NCBI GenBank assembly: GCA_018815145.1
Contig: JAHIYL010000214.1
Location: 1 to 11,475 of the forward strand
Length of the DNA stretch: 11,475 nt
Direction: 5' to 3'
From: Nanobdellota archaeon
GTDB taxonomy: Archaea > Nanobdellota > Nanobdellia > Woesearchaeales > GW2011-AR15
Under the pieces are notes generated by a model. The model saw nothing but the letters and a program-made list of their open reading frames with translations, did no database searches and was not told the origin of the DNA. This document shows, piece by piece, positions 1 through 6,092 of the stretch; position 1 is the stretch's first letter, and every line of letters begins with the position of its first letter. A program made the translations under genes and the position numbers.

Positions 1-101
1 ATGGGCTTTACGCCCTTCATGCCAAAGGCATCAGTATATGTGAAAATATTTTCAAGAATCTCCGGACAAGCAAAGCACAGTCCGAGAGAGTTTCAATTCC
101 C
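1..101 (-). other. Open minus-strand frame after the Zn-ribbon stop codon; possible gene remnant or continuation
   Basis: Reading on in the frame of the Zn-ribbon gene at 102-275, the TGA at 102-104 is followed by two sense codons, a second TGA at 93-95, and then about 30 open codons to the window edge. The translation of that stretch contains a Cys-x-x-Cys pair (CFAC) and a plausible protein-like tail ending near GMKGVKP. An ATG at 20 in this frame could also be the start of a separate gene running off the left edge. A 30-codon open frame can arise by chance, so coding status is uncertain. Confidence 0.25.
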
Positions 102-275
102 TCAGAATTTCTCCAGACAATCCAATGAACTGAAATGCTCCAGAGCACATTCTTTACAATATCTGTCTTTAGGTGCACCTTTGATATAGAATTCTGCCAT
201 CTCTTCTTCACAGAATATACATTTCCTTTTTTTCTGTATTACATCTGATATGACTTCTTTTGTTATTGAATCCAT
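102..275 (-). CDS. Small Zn-ribbon protein, 57 aa
   Basis: This short gene encodes a soluble 57-residue protein with two Cys-x-x-Cys knuckles, C19/C22 (CIFC) and C40/C43 (CKEC), the classic treble-clef or zinc-ribbon pattern for one Zn2+. The tail (ALEHFSSLDCLEKF) is probably helical and carries an extra Cys at 53. It starts at an ATG 31 bases after the stop of the upstream membrane protein gene and has no clear ribosome binding site, so it probably travels on the RDD-SppA transcript. Its function is unknown; such tiny ribbons often bind nucleic acid or act as protein adaptors. The frame ends at TGA but stays largely open beyond it, with one more TGA, so the protein may once have been longer. 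Confidence 0.7.
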   Translation of the reverse strand: MDSITKEVISDVIQKKRKCIFCEEEMAEFYIKGAPKDRYCKECALEHFSSLDCLEKF

Positions 276-305
276 GAATAAGATATGGCGACAGCTTGAA
301 CAAAT

Positions 306-635
306 TTACTTCTTCTTTTTGAGGAATGCAATCCGCAAAAGTTTCATCTCTTCTAATAAGTCATGATTGATGTCTCTTAAGAGCCTTATCTCATCAACAT
401 GCTCTTTTTGGATGAGCGACAGTTCTTCTTTCATATCCTCGTTTGCAGCTGTCGATACCATGTGGAGCAAAAGTATCAGCCAGTTGAATATTGCTATCAG
501 CCTCAACCAAGCGATATCATTATGGTATGCATCAGCCTGCATAAGCATATAAAATCCAAAACCTGTAACAAAAAAACCAATTGGCACAAGGATCTTTTCG
601 AATATATTGAATTTCCTGAAGACAACTTTCCCCAT
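306..635 (-). CDS. Two-helix membrane protein with C-terminal coiled coil
   Basis: The 109-residue protein has two hydrophobic segments, about residues 14-34 and 44-64, followed by a charged heptad-rich tail (about 65-105) that looks like a coiled coil and ends in four lysines. The short basic N-terminus and basic C-terminal end favour both termini being cytoplasmic. The start ATG has an AAGGAA ribosome binding site three to four bases away. It lies 28 bases after sppA and before the Zn-ribbon gene, so it is probably co-transcribed. I recognise no family. An adaptor or scaffold role for the SppA protease is possible from position alone and is inference. Confidence 0.8.
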   Translation of the reverse strand: MGKVVFRKFNIFEKILVPIGFFVTGFGFYMLMQADAYHNDIAWLRLIAIFNWLILLLHMVSTAANEDMKEELSLIQKEHVDEIRLLRDINHDLLEEMKLLRIAFLKKKK

Positions 636-663
636 ATTCCTTTTTACCCCTTTTTTAACTGCA

Positions 664-1614
664 TCATGAAAATGATATAGTAGGTGTACCTTTTTCAGAA
701 TTTATATATTTTGTGATTTTTGCGTCAGTGAAACCTGAAAATCCGCTTATCAGCTCATCAAAGAAAGATTTCTTCTGCCTGTATTCTGATAGCTTCACTT
801 CTGTCCCGAGTACCTCTGTCAGGTGTTGGACTGCAGCTTCCTTGCTTCCAAGCTCATCGACAAGACCCAGCTCTTTTGCTTCAACTCCAAGATAGACATT
901 GCCTGTGGCAATCTTTCTGGTCTCTGCAATGGATAGGTTCCTGTTTTCAGAGACTGCTTTAATAAAAAAATCATGCAGAGTGTCAAGAGTCTTTTGATAC
1001 AGTTTCAGCTCTTTATCAGTCATCTTCTTGTAAGGCGAACCCATGTCCTTATATTCACCTGCCACAAGACGCTGATATGTCACATTATATCTTTCAAGAA
1101 GATCAGATACTTCCAGGTAGGAACCAAATACGCCTATACTGCCTGTCATTGACATCCTGTTTGCGATGACGTGGTCACAGCTTGATGCGACCCAATAGGC
1201 ACCGCTTGTGCCAATCTCTCTGATCAGAGCAACAGTTGGTTTTTCAGTTGATTTTATCTTCTCAGCTATCTCATCAGTAGCCACCGGATAGCCTCCCGGG
1301 GAATTTATCTCAAATATGATCGCTTTGATGTTGGGGTTATTATCTGCATAATCTATTGCCTTTGCAACCGAGTCAGATGATGTTATTGACTGCCTGTCAA
1401 GAAGACCGCTGCTGCTTTGTATCGATATAAGTCCTGTTATCGGTATGACAAGCACATTGGCGTCACCGACATTGATGTTTGCTCCCAGGCCAGAGGTTTC
1501 TGAATAGGAACCTGAACCAAATCCTGTATCAAATGATACAAAGAATGCCATGACTGAAGCAAGGAGCCAAAGTCCGAGGAGTATCCATAATGCAGACATG
1601 AACTTATTTTTCAT
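664..1614 (-). CDS. sppA: Signal peptide peptidase SppA-type membrane serine protease
   Basis: A 316-residue membrane-anchored S49 family protease. An N-terminal membrane helix (about 7-25) is followed by the crotonase-like protease domain. The nucleophile is Ser137 in GTSGAYWVAS and the general base is Lys189 in GEYKDMGSPY; the 52-residue spacing equals that of the Ser/Lys dyad of Bacillus SppA. Other family marks are NSPGG (104-108), which forms the oxyanion region, and MTGSIGV (156-162). The length fits the short single-domain class found in archaea and Gram-positives. SppA enzymes degrade leftover signal peptides and membrane protein fragments on the outer face of the membrane. The ATG overlaps the RDD gene stop (ATGA) and has a strong GAGGTGGT site at 1621-1628, so translation is coupled. 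Confidence 0.95.
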   Translation of the reverse strand: MKNKFMSALWILLGLWLLASVMAFFVSFDTGFGSGSYSETSGLGANINVGDANVLVIPITGLISIQSSSGLLDRQSITSSDSVAKAIDYADNNPNIKAIIFEINSPGGYPVATDEIAEKIKSTEKPTVALIREIGTSGAYWVASSCDHVIANRMSMTGSIGVFGSYLEVSDLLERYNVTYQRLVAGEYKDMGSPYKKMTDKELKLYQKTLDTLHDFFIKAVSENRNLSIAETRKIATGNVYLGVEAKELGLVDELGSKEAAVQHLTEVLGTEVKLSEYRQKKSFFDELISGFSGFTDAKITKYINSEKGTPTISFS

Positions 1615-2126
1615 GCTGATACCACCTCAACTACCTTTGTCTTTGCAAATTGGTCTGATAATCTGATATTCCTCAATGCAAAATAGACCATATCAACAAC
1701 AATGATGAAGTTGGCAACAACAAAAAGATTCCTTATTATACACTGCCAAAAAGTCAGTTTAGTCTTTTTATTTTGATTTTCCAAAGGAACAACATACAGG
1801 CCCAGCACCATCTTTCCGATGGTCTGGCCAAGCTTGTATTCAAAGAAGACAAAATAAAGGAAAGCTACAATCATGACAAGCATATTTATCTCTGAGACCT
1901 TGGCCAATATATCAGGATTTCCTGTCAGAAGGTCATTCATATAATCAAAGGTCTGGGCAAAGCCTGCAGGATCATCAGGTATTGGGATGAATTTTTTTAC
2001 TGAATTTATCAGAGGTGATGCAACTAAAAGTACTGCAAGCAAATCAATGCCAAAAGCCATAAGACGTTTTCCTATTCCTGCATTGACCTCAAAGACCCTT
2101 TTTTTTGGAAGATTCAGCCCTTTCAT
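1611..2126 (-). CDS. RDD family membrane protein
   Basis: The 171-residue protein has three probable membrane helices (about 24-45, 80-97, 133-152). The family signature is present: Arg21 and Asp28 in GKRLMAFGID at the start of helix 1, GQTIGKMVLGL after helix 2, and the closing RLSDQFAKTKVV (155-166) typical of RDD proteins. RDD proteins are often linked to transport or membrane homeostasis, and some are Na+/H+ antiporters; no substrate can be read from this sequence. It is the first gene of the operon and overlaps sppA by four bases, suggesting a joint role in membrane stress. The ATG at 2126 sits about 29 bases after a TATA-like box, so the transcript is probably leaderless. Confidence 0.92.
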   Translation of the reverse strand: MKGLNLPKKRVFEVNAGIGKRLMAFGIDLLAVLLVASPLINSVKKFIPIPDDPAGFAQTFDYMNDLLTGNPDILAKVSEINMLVMIVAFLYFVFFEYKLGQTIGKMVLGLYVVPLENQNKKTKLTFWQCIIRNLFVVANFIIVVDMVYFALRNIRLSDQFAKTKVVEVVSA

Positions 2127-2149
2127 ATGAAAATCATTAATTGCATGTG

Positions 2150-2160
2150 GTTTATATTGT
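2150..2160 (-). promoter_or_regulatory. TATA-like box of the RDD-SppA operon
   Basis: On the minus strand the sequence reads ACAATATAAAC, centred about 29 bases before the RDD ATG at 2126. With no Shine-Dalgarno before that ATG, this fits an archaeal leaderless promoter. It is divergent from the TPR gene promoter about 40 bases away. Confidence 0.5.
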
Positions 2161-2190
2161 TTTCGGGCATGGGAACGAGAAAAATAAAAT

Positions 2191-2200
2191 ATTTATATAT
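2191..2200 (+). promoter_or_regulatory. TATA box of the TPR membrane protein gene
   Basis: ATTTATATAT preceded by a purine-rich BRE-like stretch (cgagaaaaataaaa) is centred 27 bases before the ATG at 2222. This places the transcription start at or next to that ATG and argues against upstream in-frame starts, which would lie before the promoter. Confidence 0.65.
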
Positions 2201-2221
2201 AAGAACAAAATCGCAGTCCAC

Positions 2222-3178
2222 ATGCATGAAAAAAATGACAAAGAAAAATTTGTACAGTCTGCTGATAAATGTATTGAGTACAACTACAAAGAGAAATTTC
2301 AATTATCGAAAAATTTATTTTTGACCATATTGGATCTTAAATTGCAGGTTAATTCAGAAATATTGTTCAAAATTGATGAGTTGACACTTTCTTTGACCCA
2401 TGCCAAAATATTTTTTCTATATGAACTCCTATCCCTCATTGATAAAAAAATTAGTGATTTATTGGGGAAACACCAAAGGGATACTAAAAATGAAAGATTT
2501 TTGCTGTTTTTGTATATCAGCCTTAATTATCGCATATCAGGGTGCAGTGAAAATGATTTCAAAAATCAGCTCTCAGTAGTAAAAAAGTTTATGGACATAT
2601 ATGGTCATATACCAGAACTTTGTGAATCCAGGGCACAGCTGTTATCAGAATGTTATACTTTTTTTAAAACACACACCAGTATGAAGCAGGAATCATTTCA
2701 TTTCATTAGCAAGGCTTTGAGTGAAGATCCGGACAATACTTATTTTTTGGATTCTGCTGCACATATTTATATGAATTTTGATGAATTCAGCACAGCAAGG
2801 GCAAAAATCAGGCAGGCATTGATGATCGAACCAAAAAATCCAGAGCTGAGATGGACAGCTGACCTAATTGAAAGTAAAGAAATATTTCATGCATCATATA
2901 GTGACTATGAATCCAAATTAAAAGAGACAACAAGGACCTTGAAAAAAATCCAGCATAATGTTGACAGTATCAAGTTAGATTTTGTTGTTGTCTTAAGTAT
3001 TTTTGTTGTGTTCGTTACAGCATCTGTTAAAGTAGTCTCGATGAGCTATGAGAATTTTCAAGGTCTGGATTTCTTTGAACTCGTGAAATACTCAATTGGC
3101 CTAAGTTTTCCATGGTTGATCATAATGTGTCTACTGATTATTTTGATCCTAAGATTAGCACAGAATAAAAGCACATAA
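2222..3178 (+). CDS. Membrane-anchored TPR-like protein with two C-terminal helices
   Basis: With the ATG at 2222 (chosen because the TATA box lies 27 bases upstream) the protein has 318 residues. The N-terminal two thirds are helical and soluble; residues about 157-210 look like a pair of tetratricopeptide repeats (ALSEDPDNTYFLDSAAHIYM, then ARAKIRQALMIEPKNPEL). A charged helix (about 226-252), probably coiled coil, leads into two membrane helices (about 253-272 and 291-312) joined by a short loop, so the TPR part should face the cytoplasm. It is more AT-rich than the protease and helicase genes. The family is not recognised; a protein-binding membrane adaptor is the safest reading. It is a single gene, divergent from the RDD operon and convergent with the Nudix-MazG gene. 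Confidence 0.8.
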   Translation: MHEKNDKEKFVQSADKCIEYNYKEKFQLSKNLFLTILDLKLQVNSEILFKIDELTLSLTHAKIFFLYELLSLIDKKISDLLGKHQRDTKNERFLLFLYISLNYRISGCSENDFKNQLSVVKKFMDIYGHIPELCESRAQLLSECYTFFKTHTSMKQESFHFISKALSEDPDNTYFLDSAAHIYMNFDEFSTARAKIRQALMIEPKNPELRWTADLIESKEIFHASYSDYESKLKETTRTLKKIQHNVDSIKLDFVVVLSIFVVFVTASVKVVSMSYENFQGLDFFELVKYSIGLSFPWLIIMCLLIILILRLAQNKST

Positions 3179-3343
3179 TGCAATAAATTTATTATAGAGC
3201 ACTTTGCATAATTCCTTTTTTACATGACAAAATGCAATTATGGCAATTAGTACTCCTCGAAATAAAGTTGTCAATTAGAAGTTTGCAGCAATTTTTCAGA
3301 CTTCTCTATTAATTTTTAGCATATCGATGGAATCTGCCGGTGA

Positions 3344-4156
3344 TTATCTTTTTTTCTCTTTCTTCTTCTGTTCATGCCAGTTCTTCAGGACCTGTTCAGA
3401 TGTCAGATTTTTATCTTTTAATTCTCCAAATACATGCGGGTGGCGGCGCACCATCTTATCAATCACATCAGCAAGAATCTTCTTGAGATTGAGTTTGCCT
3501 TTTTCCTCACCAATTTTTACAATGAGAAGGATTGTCTGGATGAGGTCTCCGAGTTCTTCAGAGAGATTCTCATCATCTTTTTTTTCAATTGCCTGTTTCA
3601 CTTCTTCTGATTCTTCAAGAAGATCATTGAGCATCGAATCTATTGTTTGCTCTTTGTCCCATGGGCATTTTTCACGAAGTTCAGATTCAATATCATATAA
3701 TTTTTTAAATTCATCAAGAAATGCATATTGTTCATTTTTCATGTAAATCTCAATTATGTGTTTAGTGGAATGTCCGATTCTATCCAGCTTGATCGCATCC
3801 ATTGGCCTGATCCAGATGTATTCGACTGCCTCAAGATTATCAAGCCTGACATCATCATTCTTTGCTCTGCAGGTGAAATCCACAAAGACATAATGTTTGT
3901 CAGTACTGATGTTCTCCTCATAGAGATGGTCGGATGTATCAAGATATCTTATGTCATATATGTCCATCCCTGTCTCTTCTTTTATCTCTCTTACAAGAGC
4001 CTGCTCAAAAGTCTCACCCAGTTCCACATGACCTCCGGGAATGATCCACTGATCATGGTATTTTGGAGACTTGATCAAAAATAGCTCTTCTCTATTATTG
4101 AATATGATTGCTCCTGTGCACACTTCAGGATATGATGATTTTTTTAATTTTGTCAT
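3344..4156 (-). CDS. Nudix hydrolase fused to a MazG pyrophosphohydrolase
   Basis: One 270-residue chain carries two nucleotide pyrophosphatase domains. Residues about 10-145 form a Nudix domain with a complete Nudix box at 42-64 (G42, E48, R56-E57, E60-E61, G63). Residues about 150-245 form a MazG domain: CPWDKEQT (164-171), then the metal-binding EExxE (E181, E182, E185) and ExxD (E201, D204), then RRHPHVFGE. A lysine-rich tail follows. MazG enzymes cleave (d)NTPs to monophosphates and PPi; Nudix enzymes cleave nucleoside diphosphate-linked substrates, often oxidised nucleotides. Both active sites look intact, suggesting a bifunctional nucleotide-pool sanitiser. The ATG overlaps the HAD gene stop and has GAGG at 4164-4167, indicating translational coupling. 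Confidence 0.93.
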   Translation of the reverse strand: MTKLKKSSYPEVCTGAIIFNNREELFLIKSPKYHDQWIIPGGHVELGETFEQALVREIKEETGMDIYDIRYLDTSDHLYEENISTDKHYVFVDFTCRAKNDDVRLDNLEAVEYIWIRPMDAIKLDRIGHSTKHIIEIYMKNEQYAFLDEFKKLYDIESELREKCPWDKEQTIDSMLNDLLEESEEVKQAIEKKDDENLSEELGDLIQTILLIVKIGEEKGKLNLKKILADVIDKMVRRHPHVFGELKDKNLTSEQVLKNWHEQKKKEKKR

Positions 4157-4788
4157 TTTATCGCCTCGATAATCTCAGAAGGTGAGTGTATGATTTCATC
4201 AGCTTCCTTTAATCTATGGATTTTGTGAAAGCCATATGTCACAGCGATTGTCTTTTTGATTTTTGCTCTTTTGCCAGCAATGATATCTCCGTCCATGTCT
4301 CCGATGAAGACTGTCTCTTCAGGAGATTTATTCAGTCTCTTCATGCATTTGATGAGCATGTCAGGACTTGGTTTGAATTCACCATCCTCCAGACCAAGGA
4401 TCAGATCAAAATGATTCATTATATTGTGCTTTTCAAGCCTTTGGATGAAATTGACTTTTTGATTATTTGAGACAATTGCCAGTGTATAGTCTTGTTTTAG
4501 TGTAGTGAGGACTTCAGGTATACCCCTAAAAGGTGAAATCATATTGTCGTGTTCGATGATGAGCCTGCTGAATACTTTTTCAGCTTTCGCTCTATCATCA
4601 TCTGTGACTATCCCAAATTTTTTTAGGGAAATTCTCCAGTCAAGTTCAAAAAAATCATCATAAAATTCATGGTTTTCAGATTTTTTCAGACCAAACTCAT
4701 CAGCAAGAGAATCATAAATATCTCTTGTTACAGGAAATGTGTCCATCAATACTCCATCGACATCAAATATTACAAGGGAGGTTTTCAT
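4153..4788 (-). CDS. HAD superfamily phosphatase, phosphoglycolate phosphatase-like
   Basis: A 211-residue Rossmann-fold phosphatase with all four HAD motifs: the nucleophile D9 and acid/base D11 in FDVDGV, S108 in IVSNN, K139 in FKPSPD, and D164/D168 in GDMDGD. The helical cap between about residues 15 and 85 is of the C1 type seen in phosphoglycolate phosphatase, PpaX and beta-phosphoglucomutase enzymes; the substrate cannot be fixed. An earlier in-frame ATG at 4809 overlaps the probable TATA box (4811-4820), whereas the ATG at 4788 lies about 28 bases beyond it, so 4788 is preferred. The stop overlaps the start of the Nudix-MazG gene, suggesting the phosphatase may act on monophosphates or related products; that link is inference. 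Confidence 0.92.
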   Translation of the reverse strand: MKTSLVIFDVDGVLMDTFPVTRDIYDSLADEFGLKKSENHEFYDDFFELDWRISLKKFGIVTDDDRAKAEKVFSRLIIEHDNMISPFRGIPEVLTTLKQDYTLAIVSNNQKVNFIQRLEKHNIMNHFDLILGLEDGEFKPSPDMLIKCMKRLNKSPEETVFIGDMDGDIIAGKRAKIKKTIAVTYGFHKIHRLKEADEIIHSPSEIIEAIK

Positions 4789-4810
4789 ATGGACAACAAG
4801 AACTTGCATT

Positions 4811-4820
4811 ATCTTTTAAG
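4811..4820 (-). promoter_or_regulatory. TATA-like box of the HAD / Nudix-MazG pair
   Basis: On the minus strand CTTAAAAGAT lies about 28 bases before the ATG at 4788, with an A-rich stretch upstream. No Shine-Dalgarno precedes that ATG, which fits leaderless transcription. Confidence 0.55.
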
Positions 4821-4829
4821 TTTTTTCTT

Positions 4830-5000
4830 CTAGAATTTTACAATATGGTATACAGCTTTGACTATCCCAAAAAAGCATGCGATCATGATGATAGGGTTTA
4901 TGATTCCTGAAGGAAGTCCGACATTCACGATGAGCACATTGTACCTGTAATCATAATACGCCATGTATCCGACTATAAAAAAGACAACTAACAATGCCAT
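4830..5000 (-). CDS. Small membrane protein, about 56 aa, start uncertain
   Basis: From the ATG at 5000 to the TAG at 4830 the frame gives 56 residues with two hydrophobic segments (about 1-15 and 33-50) around a tyrosine-rich turn (YMAYYDYRYN). The open frame continues upstream of the ATG with protein-like codons (IEIKNKGILFL) but contains no ATG or GTG. A TTG at 5003 preceded by AAAGGA is an alternative start, and a rare ATT start at 5033 would fit the promoter position better. A TATA box at 5061-5073 supports independent expression. It lies 42 bases upstream of the HAD start. The family is unknown. Confidence 0.6.
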   Translation of the reverse strand: MALLVVFFIVGYMAYYDYRYNVLIVNVGLPSGIINPIIMIACFFGIVKAVYHIVKF

Positions 5001-5060
5001 CAAGAATAGTATTCCTTTGTTTTTGATTTCAATTACCCCTATTGTTGTGTAAGAAAGTTT

Positions 5061-5073
5061 TTTATATATTTAA
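5061..5073 (-). promoter_or_regulatory. TATA box of the small membrane protein gene
   Basis: The minus strand reads TTAAATATATAAA, a near-ideal archaeal TATA box. It predicts a transcript start near 5040, about 40 bases before the first usable ATG, so the message would have a leader or an unusual start codon. Confidence 0.55.
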
Positions 5074-5102
5074 TTCTATGGAATTATCATTTAGTAGTGA
5101 TT

Positions 5103-5134
5103 AATGCCAAAACTTTTAAATATAGGCTGGCATT
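5103..5134 (+). promoter_or_regulatory. TATA box inside a perfect inverted repeat, promoter of the 294-aa gene
   Basis: CTTTTAAATATA (5113-5124) is a good TATA box about 63 bases before the ATG at 5181. It is flanked by AATGCCA (5103-5109) and TGGCATT (5128-5134), perfect 7-base inverted arms 18 bases apart. This is the geometry expected of an operator that blocks TATA-binding protein, but arms this short also occur by chance. Confidence 0.45.
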
Positions 5135-5170
5135 CGATAGCATCAAAACCAGCAATCATTAGATTAATCA

Positions 5171-5176
5171 GGTGAT
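5171..5176 (+). promoter_or_regulatory. Ribosome binding site deciding the start of the 294-aa gene
   Basis: GGTGAT lies four bases before the ATG at 5181 and matches the 3' end of archaeal 16S rRNA. The in-frame GTG at 5172 is part of this site and is therefore unlikely to be the start. Confidence 0.6.
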
Positions 5177-5180
5177 AATC

Positions 5181-6065
5181 ATGACAGATGAAATCCAATA
5201 CCAGACACAGCCACTGAGTGAAGAAATACCTCAAGGAATGCAGGGAGTGACGCTTCCAGAGCTTGTGCAGCAGATACTGGATGAGAAAGTAGATCCTTTC
5301 CCAACAAATGAAGGTGGGTTTCAGCCGAGTGTGCTTTCTCAGGGAGCGACAACGACACTGGAGTTTTCTGGATATGAAGATCCTGATACAATGATGACTC
5401 CTGTTTATACAGTGGTTGCGCATCTCCCAATTGATCTGGTGCATAGATTCTATGAAGCTGCTCAGACAGATTGGGCATCATTTGAGACGGGAGATGGACT
5501 GGATAGTAATGATCTTGCAAATCTTGTCATGAATAAACCAAAGTACAGAAAAAACGATATTTTTAACCTTGAATCATATACAATTTTCATGGATAAAGAA
5601 CTAGCAGATGGAAATATATCTCTCTTGACATACGAAAAATTCAATAGTCTACAGGCTGCTGACAACCTACCTGACCATTATATCGTGTTCTTGAAGCAGG
5701 AAGAAACTGATGTAGACAATGAGGAGGAGGGGACAGGAATTAAGCTTGCTGAAGCAAGGCTAGGCGGAAAAAAAGCTCTTGAAGCATATTTTGCTCATAT
5801 AAACAGTGATGAAATAGCAAGTTCCAGGATGTCTGTTATTATGCTCCCTCTTCCGTATCGTGCAGAAGGAGTTGACATCAACAGAAGTGAATATGGTATA
5901 GGATTATTGTCCTTAGGTTACCATGAAATGGTTGGTCTTGAATTTGAAAAATATGCTACCCTGCCTCAAATCAATGCTGAATCAACATTTGATGCTATGG
6001 CTTCATTCCCTATTGTCGATGCAAAAGCAAACCCGGCTATGCTGCTCTACCAACCAGCAAATTAA
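5181..6065 (+). CDS. Unrecognised acidic soluble protein, 294 aa
   Basis: The start is the ATG at 5181 with GGTGAT just upstream. The product is 294 residues, acidic, with no signal peptide or membrane segment. The N-terminal 60 residues are rich in Gln, Pro and Thr and may be flexible. The middle has mixed strands and helices, and an acidic loop (QEETDVDNEEEGTG, about 173-186) divides the chain. The C-terminal half contains SVIMLPLPYRAEGVD and GIGLLSLGYHEMVGLEFE, which look like core strands. No catalytic or metal motif is evident and I recognise no family. Unlike most genes here it has a leadered transcript with a Shine-Dalgarno site, hinting at higher or regulated expression. It is a single gene, convergent with RNase HIII. 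Confidence 0.85.
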   Translation: MTDEIQYQTQPLSEEIPQGMQGVTLPELVQQILDEKVDPFPTNEGGFQPSVLSQGATTTLEFSGYEDPDTMMTPVYTVVAHLPIDLVHRFYEAAQTDWASFETGDGLDSNDLANLVMNKPKYRKNDIFNLESYTIFMDKELADGNISLLTYEKFNSLQAADNLPDHYIVFLKQEETDVDNEEEGTGIKLAEARLGGKKALEAYFAHINSDEIASSRMSVIMLPLPYRAEGVDINRSEYGIGLLSLGYHEMVGLEFEKYATLPQINAESTFDAMASFPIVDAKANPAMLLYQPAN

Positions 6066-6085
6066 ATTTTTTTGTTTTTGATTTA
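6066..6085 (+). terminator. T-tract terminator after the 294-aa gene
   Basis: Immediately after the TAA, T-rich runs at 6067-6079 interrupted by single G residues resemble the oligo-T terminators of archaea. No GC-rich hairpin precedes them. The 27-base gap is shared with the end of the convergent RNase HIII gene. Confidence 0.5.
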
Positions 6086-6092
6086 GAATTTT

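Noticed and set aside
1..189. Plus-strand open frame of 62 codons at the left edge
   Set aside because: It lies antisense to the Zn-ribbon gene and its extension, and has no motif or promoter.
2222..3178. TPR membrane protein as part of a defence system
   Set aside because: No partner nuclease, nucleotide cyclase, NLR or TIR gene lies nearby; the architecture alone is not enough.
3182..3193. AATAAATTTATT palindrome just after the TPR gene
   Set aside because: It is entirely AT and short, likely chance in an AT-rich convergent gap; no T-tract follows directly, so it was not called a terminator.
5091..5520. Minus-strand open frames of 113-117 codons opposite the 294-aa gene
   Set aside because: They are rich in His, Ser and Cys, have no motifs, overlap the promoter region and are antisense to a gene with a good ribosome binding site.
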